Below are positions 26,299 to 34,753 of a DNA stretch of 64,000 nt, one piece after another. A model generated the notes under the pieces. That model ran no database searches. It was not told the DNA's origin and worked only from the letters and a program-made list of their open reading frames with translations. The first letter of the stretch is position 1. The number at the start of each line of letters is the position of its first letter. The DNA is from Bacillus ectoiniformans. GTDB taxonomy: Bacteria; Bacillota; Bacilli; Bacillales; Domibacillaceae. The stretch spans positions 62,001 through 126,000 of the forward strand of contig NZ_JAFBES010000007.1 of NCBI RefSeq assembly GCF_016908875.1, written 5' to 3'. The position numbers and the translations under genes were made by a program.

Positions 26299-27345
26299 AT
26301 GAAAAATTATAAAAAATGGTTAGTGAAATTATTAATTTCAAACGCCCTGATCGTTTTGCCCGTAGCGGTAGCGGTCATGGGATTTAATTATTACATCGAT
26401 CCGCTGTGGAACTTCAATCACAAAAATGATTGGAACGATTACCAGGCGGGATTCGACGAGCGGCAGCAAAAAACGAATTACATTGTCAACCGGCCCTTTG
26501 ATTATGACTCACTATTAATGGGGACGAGCCGTGTCACTTATATGGATCAGCACGAATTTCAAAAGGATAAAGTGTTTAATTATTCATTAAGTTCACTCCA
26601 TATTGACGAATACCAGCCGTATGTGGATTTTGCTAAAAAGCAAAACGGTAAAGCATTCGATAAAATTTATATGGAGTTATATTTTGAATCCTTTAATGGT
26701 GAAGTGAAGAACTTGCTTGGAAGTCCTGACACGTACTTTGAAGAAGCAGAAAGTCCATTTTACAAATATACTTCGCTGTTTTCTTACAGTACGCTGCAAA
26801 AGTCGCTGGATAACAAAAAATATTCAGAAGAGAATTCGTTTCCGGGGCCGCGTAGTTATAACCGGGAAAATGTCGCAGCCACATCGATGACGAACGACCG
26901 GCTGCCGGTATTGCTGGACCGGTACAAAAAACACTTTGCAGATAATCAGTTTAAGGGAACATATCCTTATGATGAGAAGTATAAAGAGAAGTTAGCAGCT
27001 CTTAAAAAAGCTAATCCGTCTTCAGAGTTTATCGTGTTTACTGATCCGATCCCAGTCGAACGTATGAAGATAGTCTTAAATAATCCGGTTTATTGGGAAG
27101 CCTATGAACGGTGGTACCGGGAAATGACGGATGTGTACGGAACAGTGTACAGCTTTCAAAACGTCAGCGAATATACAGCCAACCGGAAATATTGGTTTGA
27201 CTGGTTTCATTATTATCCGGCGGTGGGTGATTTGATGATTGCCGAGCTGGAAGGCCGGGAGAATGGATCTGATTTTTGCGTCAAAGTGACGAAGGAAAAT
27301 GTCGATCAATATTTAACTCAATTGAAAGCCGATTTGGCAGAGTAA
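26299..27345 (+). CDS. SGNH-like partner of MBOAT acyltransferase, copy 2 (PatB-like)
   Basis: A 348-aa protein, paralogue of the product of 16102-17142. It has an N-terminal anchor (residues 8-30), YIDPLWNFNHKNDW, a nucleophile-like SLLMGTSRVTY (Ser about 77) and a C-terminal DxxH in WFDWFHYYPAVG. The gene begins 44 bases after the MBOAT gene. A strong AGGAGGG lies 26 bases before the ATG and a weaker AAGGG lies 9 bases before it. An eight-codon frame (26276-26302, starting ATGTCC) sits between them and its TGA overlaps this ATG, so translational coupling is possible. The predicted role is transfer of the acyl group to the extracellular polymer. Confidence 0.78.
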   Translation: MKNYKKWLVKLLISNALIVLPVAVAVMGFNYYIDPLWNFNHKNDWNDYQAGFDERQQKTNYIVNRPFDYDSLLMGTSRVTYMDQHEFQKDKVFNYSLSSLHIDEYQPYVDFAKKQNGKAFDKIYMELYFESFNGEVKNLLGSPDTYFEEAESPFYKYTSLFSYSTLQKSLDNKKYSEENSFPGPRSYNRENVAATSMTNDRLPVLLDRYKKHFADNQFKGTYPYDEKYKEKLAALKKANPSSEFIVFTDPIPVERMKIVLNNPVYWEAYERWYREMTDVYGTVYSFQNVSEYTANRKYWFDWFHYYPAVGDLMIAELEGRENGSDFCVKVTKENVDQYLTQLKADLAE

Positions 27346-27356
27346 GAAGGTGCAAG

Positions 27357-27386
27357 CCTGCGGATGCAAGTCATCCGCAGGTTTTG
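27357..27386 (+). terminator. terminator of the second MBOAT/SGNH unit
   Basis: CCTGCGGATG pairs perfectly with CATCCGCAGG, followed by TTTTGTTG. Confidence 0.85.
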
Positions 27387-27478
27387 TTGTATTTTCAGAG
27401 ATTGAGCCGAAATTAGTTTGATGATGAAGCGAAAACACTGTATGCTAGGAAAAGAATAATCTGGAGGGGATTTTTGTC

Positions 27479-28201
27479 ATGAGTGCTCTTGAAAGCATGA
27501 AAGTCCTTATTATTGTACCGGCCTATAACGAAGCGGACGTCATACAAAAGACAATTGATAAACTAGTAAAATTAAAAAATACGGTTCCATCGATTGATAT
27601 TTGTATTGTTAATGACGGATCAATGGATGAAACAGCCGAGATTATACGGATGAATCGTGAAGTGATCCTGCTCGACTTGCCGATTAATTTAGGCATTGGC
27701 GGTGCGGTTCAGTCAGGATATAAATATGCGGAACAGAACGGCTATGATATCGCGGTTCAATTTGATGCGGATGGTCAGCATAGCGAAAGTGATTTACTGG
27801 CGGTGCTTGAGCCGATCGCTTTAAATCAATGTGATATGTGCATCGGGTCGCGATTCGTGCAGCGAACGGATTACAGCGGCAGTTTATCGCGGCGGATCGG
27901 GATTTACTATTTTCAGTTATTGCTATTTTTGCTGACGAAAAAGAAGTATACAGATGCAACGTCGGGGTATCGGGCCATCAATCGGAATGTCATTGAACTA
28001 TTTGCCAATGATTATCCACGTGATTATCCGGAGCCGGAAGTGATTTTATATCTTCACCGCAAAAAACTTAGAATCAAAGAAATCTCCGTTCATATGAATC
28101 AGAGACAGGGAGGCGCTTCATCGATCACGCCATTCCGCTCGATCTATTATATGATGAAAGTCACTCTTTCCATTTTAATGCAAAAACTAATAAAGGAGTA
28201 A
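27479..28201 (+). CDS. GT2 glycosyltransferase, polyprenyl-phosphate sugar synthase type
   Basis: A 240-aa family 2 glycosyltransferase of the dolichol-phosphate-mannose-synthase group. It has VLIIVPAYNEADVI, the nucleotide-sugar Asp in IVNDGSMDET, the metal motif QFDADGQH and GSRFV, but no C-terminal membrane pair. Such enzymes make undecaprenyl-phosphate sugar from a nucleotide sugar on the inner face of the membrane. The ATG follows GGAGGGG. It is the first of four tightly packed genes (GT2, DUF2304, small SMR/EamA-like protein, GT-C), an order that suits synthesis, flipping and use of a lipid-linked sugar. Which sugar is unknown. Confidence 0.85.
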   Translation: MSALESMKVLIIVPAYNEADVIQKTIDKLVKLKNTVPSIDICIVNDGSMDETAEIIRMNREVILLDLPINLGIGGAVQSGYKYAEQNGYDIAVQFDADGQHSESDLLAVLEPIALNQCDMCIGSRFVQRTDYSGSLSRRIGIYYFQLLLFLLTKKKYTDATSGYRAINRNVIELFANDYPRDYPEPEVILYLHRKKLRIKEISVHMNQRQGGASSITPFRSIYYMMKVTLSILMQKLIKE

Positions 28202-28205
28202 AGAA

Positions 28206-28553
28206 ATGAAAATTACTTTACTTTCTTTTATTATTGTCGTGCTATTATTTTTGTTAGTGATTGAGTCAGTCAGAAGGGGAGTCCTTGAAACAAAGTATTC
28301 TCTTTTATGGGTAATCACTTGTTTGTTTATGGCCATTCTCAGCTTAAATGAGGGAATCATTAATAAGCTCGCTGACTTTGCTGGAGTCTATTATCCGCCG
28401 TCATTGCTCTTTTTGTTCGGGTTGCTATTTGCTATTTTACTTATTTTTGATTTAACACGGCGGGTATCTAAGTTAAGCAAGGAGTTGGCTAGTCTCGTAC
28501 AGGAACACGCAATTTTAAAAGAAAAGCTAGAAAAGAAGGATCAATTAAAATGA
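28206..28553 (+). CDS. small membrane protein, DUF2304 family
   Basis: 115 aa with three hydrophobic segments (about 3-20, 32-48, 62-82) and a charged helical tail (KLSKELASLVQEHAILKEKL). The pattern ETKYSLLWVITCLFMAILSL matches DUF2304 proteins, which are commonly encoded beside polyprenyl-phosphate glycosyltransferases. It starts five bases after the GT2 gene and overlaps the next gene by ATGA. A role as anchor or activator of the GT2 enzyme, which itself lacks membrane segments, is inference. Confidence 0.8.
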   Translation: MKITLLSFIIVVLLFLLVIESVRRGVLETKYSLLWVITCLFMAILSLNEGIINKLADFAGVYYPPSLLFLFGLLFAILLIFDLTRRVSKLSKELASLVQEHAILKEKLEKKDQLK

Positions 28554-28891
28554 TATATGGATTATTGTTCTTAAATATTATTTGTCTTGTCACTGGGCAA
28601 TTGCTGTGGAAAACAGCCGTCTCTGATATTACAGAATGGAATGCTCAATCGGCATTATCTGTATTGTTTTCTCCCTACTTCTTAGGGGGCGCTTTTTTGT
28701 ATGTGGCAGCTACGGCATTGTGGCTGGTGATTTTATCGAAGCTGCCATTGAGTATTGCTTATCCAAGTCAAAGCCTCAGTTATGTAATTGGAGCGGTTCT
28801 TGCACTGATCATTTTTAAAGAAGCGGTTTCGCCCGCTCAATGGACGGGGATGGCACTGATTTTGTTAGGAGTGGTTTTCATTGCGAAGTAA
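28550..28891 (+). CDS. small EamA/SMR-like membrane protein, candidate lipid-sugar flippase
   Basis: 113 aa with four hydrophobic helices, the size and fold of small multidrug-resistance and ArnE/ArnF-type proteins. The C-terminal half PLSIAYPSQSLSYVIGAVL followed by AQWTGMALILLGVVF is typical. ArnE/F flip undecaprenyl-phosphate-aminoarabinose, so in this operon the protein most likely flips the sugar lipid made by the GT2 product. It overlaps both neighbours (ATGA with the gene before; its stop lies within the next gene). Confidence 0.78.
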   Translation: MIYGLLFLNIICLVTGQLLWKTAVSDITEWNAQSALSVLFSPYFLGGAFLYVAATALWLVILSKLPLSIAYPSQSLSYVIGAVLALIIFKEAVSPAQWTGMALILLGVVFIAK

Positions 28892-30194
28892 ATGGTTGAG
28901 TGTCAAAGGAATGGAACTGAAACAGCATGTTCCTTTTCTTGTGCTGCTTGGGTTATATCTGATCGTTCAGCTGTATTTCCTCGTTTCTCATCCAGGTTCG
29001 ATTTATAATGAGCCGGAACGTGTCGGGGAAGGGATCGCTACATACGGGTCAAGAGATGCTTCGCTTTATGCCAAAATGGCTTGGCAGCTTCTGCATGAAG
29101 GAATATACGCTTACAATGAGGAACAGTCGAATGCTTATGTGACGTATGGCCAGCCGTTTTATTTAGCGGGTATTTTTCAAGTGGCGGAATGGCTGAATAC
29201 GAATCACCTCATGCTGTACCGTTTAAGCAACATGGTATTGAACACGCTGGTCGTTGTGCTTACTTATGTGATTGGAATGAAATTATTTAACAGCCGGACA
29301 GTGAGCTTCTTCGGAGCGCTATTGTATTGTACATATATCGCGCCATATCATTATTTTCGCGCGGCGCTGACAGAAATCCCTTCCTTATTTTTATTTATGC
29401 TGACGATTTTTATCTTTATATTGGCACTGGAAAAGAAGACGTATCGCTATCATATTCTCTTTGGTCTAGTTGCCTCCTTGCTCCTCATGTTTAGGGCCAC
29501 ACCAGCTCCGATTCTGCTGTTTGCCTGGGGAATCATGCTTGTGAGGACTGGCTTTAAAGAAAGTGTGAAAATCGGCTTCATCTGGTGTGTTGGTCCATTA
29601 GTATTGATGACGCCTTGGGTTGTCCGGAATTTCTTGATGTTCGGTGAAGCGTATTTATTCTCTTCACATGCAGGAAGCCCATTGCTTCTCGGGACCCGGC
29701 CGTTTTTCTTGGAAGGGGAGGCGGAAGTCGTTCAGCAGGCGAAAGCGCTCGGACTCAGTCTTGAGGACTACGGAAAGCAGCGAATTGCCGAAGGATTTTC
29801 TACGGACTTCATTCTTTATTTCTCTTGGTTTACGGTTGGGAAAACGATGTGGCTGTTTATGACCACGCAGCTGATGCCTGATGGGCTAGGACCGTACATC
29901 AATGATTTTTCAAAAACTGTTTTTGAGTTTTTTAAATGGCATAATGTCTTTACAGCAGCATCTGGACTTCTTTTTGCCTTTTTGTTTAGAAAGCATCGGC
30001 CGCTCACGTACTTGTCGATTGTCTTATTGATTTATATTTTCTTTTCGAATATCTTTTTGGCGATCCCTAGGTATGGGTTTATTGTCTATCCGATCGTTTG
30101 CTTAATCGCAGCTTATGGATGGGTGTATATCTATCGTTCGGCAAAAAAATCGATAAAATACCATAAAAATCCCCAACATCCTGTTTCTTCCTGA
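28881..30194 (+). CDS. GT-C glycosyltransferase (ArnT/PMT, GT39-like)
   Basis: 437 aa with about ten membrane segments. The first loop carries the acidic pair expected at the active site (GSRDASLYAKMAWQLLHEG), then QPFYLAG and FRAALTEIPSLFLFML, as in GT39/GT83 dolichyl- or undecaprenyl-phosphate-sugar transferases. It starts at TTG 28881 nine bases after GGAG and overlaps the previous gene by 11 bases. It would take the sugar from the flipped lipid and add it to an exported target such as wall polymer, lipid or protein. The target is not visible from sequence. No clear terminator follows, so the carboxypeptidase gene 30 bases downstream may be co-transcribed. Confidence 0.82.
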   Translation: MRSKWLSVKGMELKQHVPFLVLLGLYLIVQLYFLVSHPGSIYNEPERVGEGIATYGSRDASLYAKMAWQLLHEGIYAYNEEQSNAYVTYGQPFYLAGIFQVAEWLNTNHLMLYRLSNMVLNTLVVVLTYVIGMKLFNSRTVSFFGALLYCTYIAPYHYFRAALTEIPSLFLFMLTIFIFILALEKKTYRYHILFGLVASLLLMFRATPAPILLFAWGIMLVRTGFKESVKIGFIWCVGPLVLMTPWVVRNFLMFGEAYLFSSHAGSPLLLGTRPFFLEGEAEVVQQAKALGLSLEDYGKQRIAEGFSTDFILYFSWFTVGKTMWLFMTTQLMPDGLGPYINDFSKTVFEFFKWHNVFTAASGLLFAFLFRKHRPLTYLSIVLLIYIFFSNIFLAIPRYGFIVYPIVCLIAAYGWVYIYRSAKKSIKYHKNPQHPVSS

Positions 30195-30224
30195 TAGAAT
30201 AGAAAGAAAAAAGGAGGAACCTGG

Positions 30225-31640
30225 ATGAAATATGTAACTAAAACCGCTTTTGCTATGCTGGTCTGTCTCCTGTTTGCTTTTTCTGTAAACAATGAGGCAG
30301 AGGCATCAGGAGCGGTTTATTTTAAAGTGGTGAAAGAGGAACTGCCTTTTTATTCGAATGAGACAGGTAAGCTTGAACAAAAAGGTACGCTGTTAAAGGA
30401 TATGGTGTTAAAAGCGGAAAGGTCGTACGGAGCTAACTGGTATGAAATTAAAGTCGGCGGCCAAATGCGGTATGTGGCTAAGTATGGTACTGTCGTTTCG
30501 ACATCAGGACCAAGCTTTACACAAGGAAAGACTGCTTCAAAAGTGGCCTTAAATGTAGAAGCGTCCGTTCTTGAAAATGTGAACGGCAAGCTTGTGCCTG
30601 TAGGGCGTCTAGCAAAAGGAGAGCAAGTCGAATCGGCTAGTCTTCCAAGTGCGAACTGGTTTGTCATTTCATTTGCAGGCAAAAAAGGATACATCTATAA
30701 AACGAATGTGACGTCTTTACCGATGCCTCGTGATGTTGTCAATCCTTATCAAAACTACTCCTATGAGCAAATGGTGAAGGATATTCAGACGCTGAAAATG
30801 ATCTATCCTGATTTAATTGATTACAAGACGATTGGGCGTTCAGTGGATGGACGAGATATTTATGCAGTGAAAATAGGAAAAGGAAAAGTCGAGATGACGG
30901 GGAATGGCTCGCACCATGCAAGGGAGCATATTACAACCAACTTAGTTATGGAAATGCTTGACCAATATGCACTGGCTTATCACAATAATACAAACATCTC
31001 ATCTTATAGCGTTCGAAAGCAGTTAAATGCAGTCACGATGTGGTTTGTGCCAATGGTGAATCCTGACGGGGTGACGCTTGTGCAAAAAGGTCATCGTTCG
31101 GCGAAGAACCCATCTTATGTGGTGAAATTAAACAACGGCAGCACGAATTTTAATGCCTGGAAAGCGAATATTCGCGGGGTTGATTTAAATAGACAATATC
31201 CTGCCAACTGGGCAAATATTGTAGGAGACCCAGGACGTCCGGGGCCTCGTAATTATAAGGGTCCATCTGCTTTCAGTGAGCCTGAAACACAAGCGATGCG
31301 TGATTTCACACGTTCTCATCGATTTGAATCAGAGTTTGCATTCCATAGTTCAGGTCAAATTCTGTATTGGCATTATAAACAAACTGGTGCTTTGCTTTCA
31401 GAAAGTATTATGTTAGCTAAAAAGATTTCCAGGATGACAGGCTACCAAATGGTACCTGCTAAAAGCAATCCGAGCGGCGGTGGCTACACGGACTGGTTTA
31501 TAGAGGAATTTAAGAGACCAGGCTTTACGCCAGAAGTTTCCCCATATGTAGGTGATCGTCCGGTGCCGATTTCCAATTTTAATGACATTTGGAGACAGAA
31601 CAAAGCGATTATGCTGATGGTCGCTGATCATGTTTCTTAA
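30225..31640 (+). CDS. secreted M14 zinc carboxypeptidase with SH3-like repeats
   Basis: 471 aa. After a signal peptide (1-27, cleaved near EAEA-SG) there are two SH3-like units (about 30-90 and 102-165, with SYGANWYEIKVGGQMRY and SANWFVISFAGKKGYIY), then an M14 domain (about 178-471). Zinc ligands are visible as HxxE in SHHAREHITT (about 227) and His in AFHSSGQ. DLNRQYPANW gives the substrate Arg region and GFTPEVSP the general-base Glu (about 439). The SH3-like units resemble those in the glucosaminidase at 18.8 kb, so both may bind the same wall feature. Peptide trimming in peptidoglycan, such as D-glutamyl-diaminopimelate cleavage, is likely but not proven. The start ATG follows AAGGAGG. 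Confidence 0.88.
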   Translation: MKYVTKTAFAMLVCLLFAFSVNNEAEASGAVYFKVVKEELPFYSNETGKLEQKGTLLKDMVLKAERSYGANWYEIKVGGQMRYVAKYGTVVSTSGPSFTQGKTASKVALNVEASVLENVNGKLVPVGRLAKGEQVESASLPSANWFVISFAGKKGYIYKTNVTSLPMPRDVVNPYQNYSYEQMVKDIQTLKMIYPDLIDYKTIGRSVDGRDIYAVKIGKGKVEMTGNGSHHAREHITTNLVMEMLDQYALAYHNNTNISSYSVRKQLNAVTMWFVPMVNPDGVTLVQKGHRSAKNPSYVVKLNNGSTNFNAWKANIRGVDLNRQYPANWANIVGDPGRPGPRNYKGPSAFSEPETQAMRDFTRSHRFESEFAFHSSGQILYWHYKQTGALLSESIMLAKKISRMTGYQMVPAKSNPSGGGYTDWFIEEFKRPGFTPEVSPYVGDRPVPISNFNDIWRQNKAIMLMVADHVS

Positions 31641-31946
31641 CTATTTAGTTAGTGAGGATAAGTGACTGTATGAATTCTATATTTTGTAACATTTAATAAA
31701 AGTAGATTTATAAAACAAAAAACTACTTTCTAGTTCAAAAGCCTTGTCTATTAAAATAGACAAGGCTTTTGATTTGATGTAAAAGATCTAAAAATGTAGA
31801 AATAAGTCACTAATAGAGGAAAAATAACCCTATATTATTACAGTAATATTATAAAAATATTACTTTGTGACAATCGTAGAGAAATTGGCAAATATTTGTT
31901 ACACTACTAATGAATATTTTACCTGGGAAGGAAGGGAATCTCTATC
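31641..31946. other. intergenic region before the amidase gene
   Basis: 306 bases hold the carboxypeptidase terminator (31737-31770) and an AT-rich promoter zone. An inverted repeat GTAATATT-N5-AATATTAC (31843-31863) could be an operator. No gene is seen. Confidence 0.5.
31737..31770 (+). terminator. terminator after the carboxypeptidase gene
   Basis: AAAAGCCTTGTCTAT pairs perfectly with ATAGACAAGGCTTTT across a short loop. The arms supply A- and T-runs, so it may work on both strands. Confidence 0.85.
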
Positions 31947-33413
31947 ATGTCAAAAGGCCTCAGACTTCTGGCTTTTCTGTTTGCGTTTCTTGGAATGATT
32001 TCATTTTCATTAAATAATGCGCAAGCAGCAAGTTTCTCCGACGTATCTAACCACTGGGCACAGAAAGAAATAGAATTCTTGTATAATAAAGGAGTTATTA
32101 GCGGGTATGGAGACGGCAGCAAAGCGGTTTTTAACCCTGAAAATACAGTAACTCGAGCACAAGCAGCGAAGATGATTGTGCTGGCCAAAGGGAAAAAAGA
32201 AGTAAAAGTGACTCGTGCATCTTTCGGGGATGTATCAACAGGACATTGGGCATCTGGATGGGTTGAATCAGCGATTAAAGAAGGATACTTCAATGGCTAC
32301 GAGAAAGAAAATAAATTTTACCCAGATCGCGTTCTGACACGCGCTCAGATGAGTAAAGTGATTGCTCATGCGTTTAATATGAATGCAGAAGCGGCAAGCA
32401 GCAAGCCGGCACCGTTTGCGGACAGTAAGACAAGCTGGGCAGCAAGCTACATTAAAACACTTTACTATGCGGGTGTAACGACAGGAAGCAACGGTCAGTT
32501 CAAACCGGAAACAAATATTAATCGCGGACAATTTGCAACGTTCCTAAGCCGTGCGTTAAGCGAACAATTCAGAGTAACACCGAAACCGGTGGAGGAAGCT
32601 CCTACAGCTCCGGCAAAACCAGCACCGACTCCAACACCTGAACCAGCACCAACAACGTATATGGCCACTGGTAAAGCAACTGTTTCTGCTCTTAATATGA
32701 GATCACAAGCAAATTCTTCCTCCACGATCCTTGCACGTTTAAATCGTGGTGATCAAGTGAAAGTCTACTCTATTTCAGGATACTGGGCAAAAGTAAACTT
32801 TAATGGAAAAGTAGGTTATATTCACAAGACATATTTAAAGCTAAAAAGTACATCAACTAGTCCGTTAAAAGATCGTCTCATTGTAGTCGACGCAGGCCAT
32901 GGCGGGAAAGATCCAGGTGCCGTGAAAAATGGTGCTCAAGAAAAAATCGTTGCGCTAGAAGTCGCTAAGCGTGTACAAACGAAGCTTCAAAATGACGGAG
33001 CGAAAGTATTGATGACTCGCGTCTCAGATACGTACCCTACTTTGTCGGATCGTGTGAACTTTGCTAAGAGCCATTATGGTGAATTGTTTATCAGCATTCA
33101 CTTTAATGCCGCAGGCTCATCTGCAGCTAAAGGCGCAGAAACATTCTACAACTCGGATAATGTCAACAGTGTAGAAAGTAAAGAATTAGCAGTCGAAATT
33201 CAAAAACAGCTAGTTTCAATGACGAATATGTACGATCGTGGCGTGAAAGATGGCAACTTCCACGTCATCAGAGAACAAAGCATGCCAAGTGTTCTTGTAG
33301 AACTTGGTTTCATCACAAACGCTGATGATTATAAAAAACTGACTTCTCCATACTACTGGAATCTATATGCTGAAGCTGTATATCGTGGTACTAAGGCATA
33401 CTATTCCCGTTAA
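31947..33413 (+). CDS. SLH-anchored N-acetylmuramoyl-L-alanine amidase
   Basis: 488 aa. After a signal peptide (1-28), three N-terminal SLH domains (about 29-205; SGYGDGSKAVFNPENTVTRA, NGYEKENKFYPDRVLTRAQM, FKPETNINRGQF) anchor it to wall polysaccharide. A Pro/Ala/Thr linker leads to an SH3b domain (about 232-298, SALNMRSQANSSS) and a C-terminal amidase_3 domain (about 310-488). The zinc and catalytic positions are visible in VVDAGHGGKDPGA (His), the Glu in QEKIVALEVA, FISIHFNA (His) and the terminal VLVELGFITN (Glu). It should cleave the bond between MurNAc and the stem peptide. The start ATG lies about nine bases after GAAGGAAGGGAA. It is monocistronic, and the next gene cluster makes the SLH ligand. 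Confidence 0.93.
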   Translation: MSKGLRLLAFLFAFLGMISFSLNNAQAASFSDVSNHWAQKEIEFLYNKGVISGYGDGSKAVFNPENTVTRAQAAKMIVLAKGKKEVKVTRASFGDVSTGHWASGWVESAIKEGYFNGYEKENKFYPDRVLTRAQMSKVIAHAFNMNAEAASSKPAPFADSKTSWAASYIKTLYYAGVTTGSNGQFKPETNINRGQFATFLSRALSEQFRVTPKPVEEAPTAPAKPAPTPTPEPAPTTYMATGKATVSALNMRSQANSSSTILARLNRGDQVKVYSISGYWAKVNFNGKVGYIHKTYLKLKSTSTSPLKDRLIVVDAGHGGKDPGAVKNGAQEKIVALEVAKRVQTKLQNDGAKVLMTRVSDTYPTLSDRVNFAKSHYGELFISIHFNAAGSSAAKGAETFYNSDNVNSVESKELAVEIQKQLVSMTNMYDRGVKDGNFHVIREQSMPSVLVELGFITNADDYKKLTSPYYWNLYAEAVYRGTKAYYSR

Positions 33414-33425
33414 TTATGAAACTCA

Positions 33426-33459
33426 AACCTCAGCTTGAAAAAAAGCTGAGGTTTTTTTT
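33426..33459 (+). terminator. terminator of the amidase gene
   Basis: AACCTCAGCTT pairs with AAGCTGAGGTT, followed by nine Ts. Confidence 0.92.
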
Positions 33460-33530
33460 ATAGAATAAGAATTACATAGTCCAAGGCTTAAAACAAAATT
33501 CGGTTCTTGTTTTTATATGGTTTGAAAAAT

Positions 33531-33539
33531 TGTTATAAT
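33531..33539 (+). promoter_or_regulatory. extended -10 promoter of the csaB cluster
   Basis: TGTTATAAT is an extended -10 (TG-N-TATAAT). The -35 region is weak. The start codon follows about 60 bases later. Confidence 0.55.
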
Positions 33540-33598
33540 GAATGTATGTTTTTGAAACGTGTGATGAATTTTGTAGGAAAGATAATAGGTGTGTACGA

Positions 33599-34753
33599 AT
33601 GAAAATTGGAATTGTTGGCAATTATGGCCATGACAATAATGGCGATGAAGCGATTCTGCAAGGAATTCTCCATCAGCTGCAAGTGTATATGAATGTATCT
33701 AAACAAGACATTGTAATTTTTAGCAATAATCCGGACAATACAGTCGCTCGCTATGGAATGACTTCTGTTCCGCTTTTGAAGAAAACTGGCTCCTTCGCAA
33801 GCTCCGTTTTTCAAACGCTGAAAAGTCATAGAAAAGTGGTCAAGGAGCTGGATTATTTAATTATTGGCGGCGGCGGAATATTAATGGATATGTATAAGCG
33901 GGATGCTCCTTTATATAGCAGTCTGGCTTTTCTTGCGAGACAATATAAATGCCAAACGATTGTTTATGGTGTGGGGGCAGGCCCGATTCAAACGAAGCTC
34001 GGCCGTTTTTTAATTAAGAATATGACACAGTCAGCGCGATTGGTCGCTGTTAGAGATGAGAAATCTAAATCGTTAATCGAAAGCTTAGGCATCAACCAGC
34101 CGGTTCACATGATAGCTGATCCTGCTTTCACATTGAAATATGATGGCAAGAAAGAGCTAACCGATGCCCCGTTAAAGATCGGGGTGACCGCCGTTCCGTA
34201 TTTCAGCAAGAATTATTGGCCGGTTAGTGATGAATCTGTCTATCAAGAGTATGTGTCAGGTATGGCGAAAAACATCGATTATCTATTAGATCACCATCCG
34301 GCTCATATTTATTTTTATTCGACAAAATATCCGCAGGACATTGATGTAACAGAGGATATCTATCGAGAAATGGTTCATAAAGATAAAGTGACCATTTATA
34401 AAGATAATTTACCGCCTGATCAACTGGTTAATATGGCGGGAGAGATGGATTTGCTGATCGGCACTAGGCTTCATTCGCTTATTTTAGCGGTGGCAGCAGG
34501 AACGCCTGTTATCGGGGTAAGCTATCATCCAAAAGTGGCGGCTTTTATGGAAAGCACGAAGCAAGCTTCATTTTTAGTAGACATTCCGAAGCTTTCCGAT
34601 CATACTCGCTTTTATGAGATCCTTCAAAGCGAAATGGATCGCGGGTGGAAGAAAAGGCAGCTGGATCTGTTTGATTTATCCGATCAAATGAGAGAGGAAG
34701 CGCTGAAAGGTGTCACGCTGCTGAAATCAGTCATGGAACAGGAGCTTTCTTAA
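33599..34753 (+). CDS. csaB: polysaccharide pyruvyl transferase CsaB
   Basis: 384 aa. CsaB adds a pyruvyl ketal from phosphoenolpyruvate to the secondary cell wall polysaccharide, the ligand of SLH domains. Seen: MKIGIVGNYGHDNNGDEAIL at the start, YLIIGGGGILMDMYKRDAP, YGVGAGPIQTKLGR, LIGTRLHSLILAVAAGTPV and GVSYHPKVAAFM, all typical of the family. The start is ATG 33599 behind AGGTG; an upstream in-frame ATG at 33542 would add 19 non-conserved residues. It heads a five-gene run with a one-base overlap to the next gene. Four SLH proteins are encoded within 27 kb, which agrees with this role. Confidence 0.93.
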   Translation: MKIGIVGNYGHDNNGDEAILQGILHQLQVYMNVSKQDIVIFSNNPDNTVARYGMTSVPLLKKTGSFASSVFQTLKSHRKVVKELDYLIIGGGGILMDMYKRDAPLYSSLAFLARQYKCQTIVYGVGAGPIQTKLGRFLIKNMTQSARLVAVRDEKSKSLIESLGINQPVHMIADPAFTLKYDGKKELTDAPLKIGVTAVPYFSKNYWPVSDESVYQEYVSGMAKNIDYLLDHHPAHIYFYSTKYPQDIDVTEDIYREMVHKDKVTIYKDNLPPDQLVNMAGEMDLLIGTRLHSLILAVAAGTPVIGVSYHPKVAAFMESTKQASFLVDIPKLSDHTRFYEILQSEMDRGWKKRQLDLFDLSDQMREEALKGVTLLKSVMEQELS

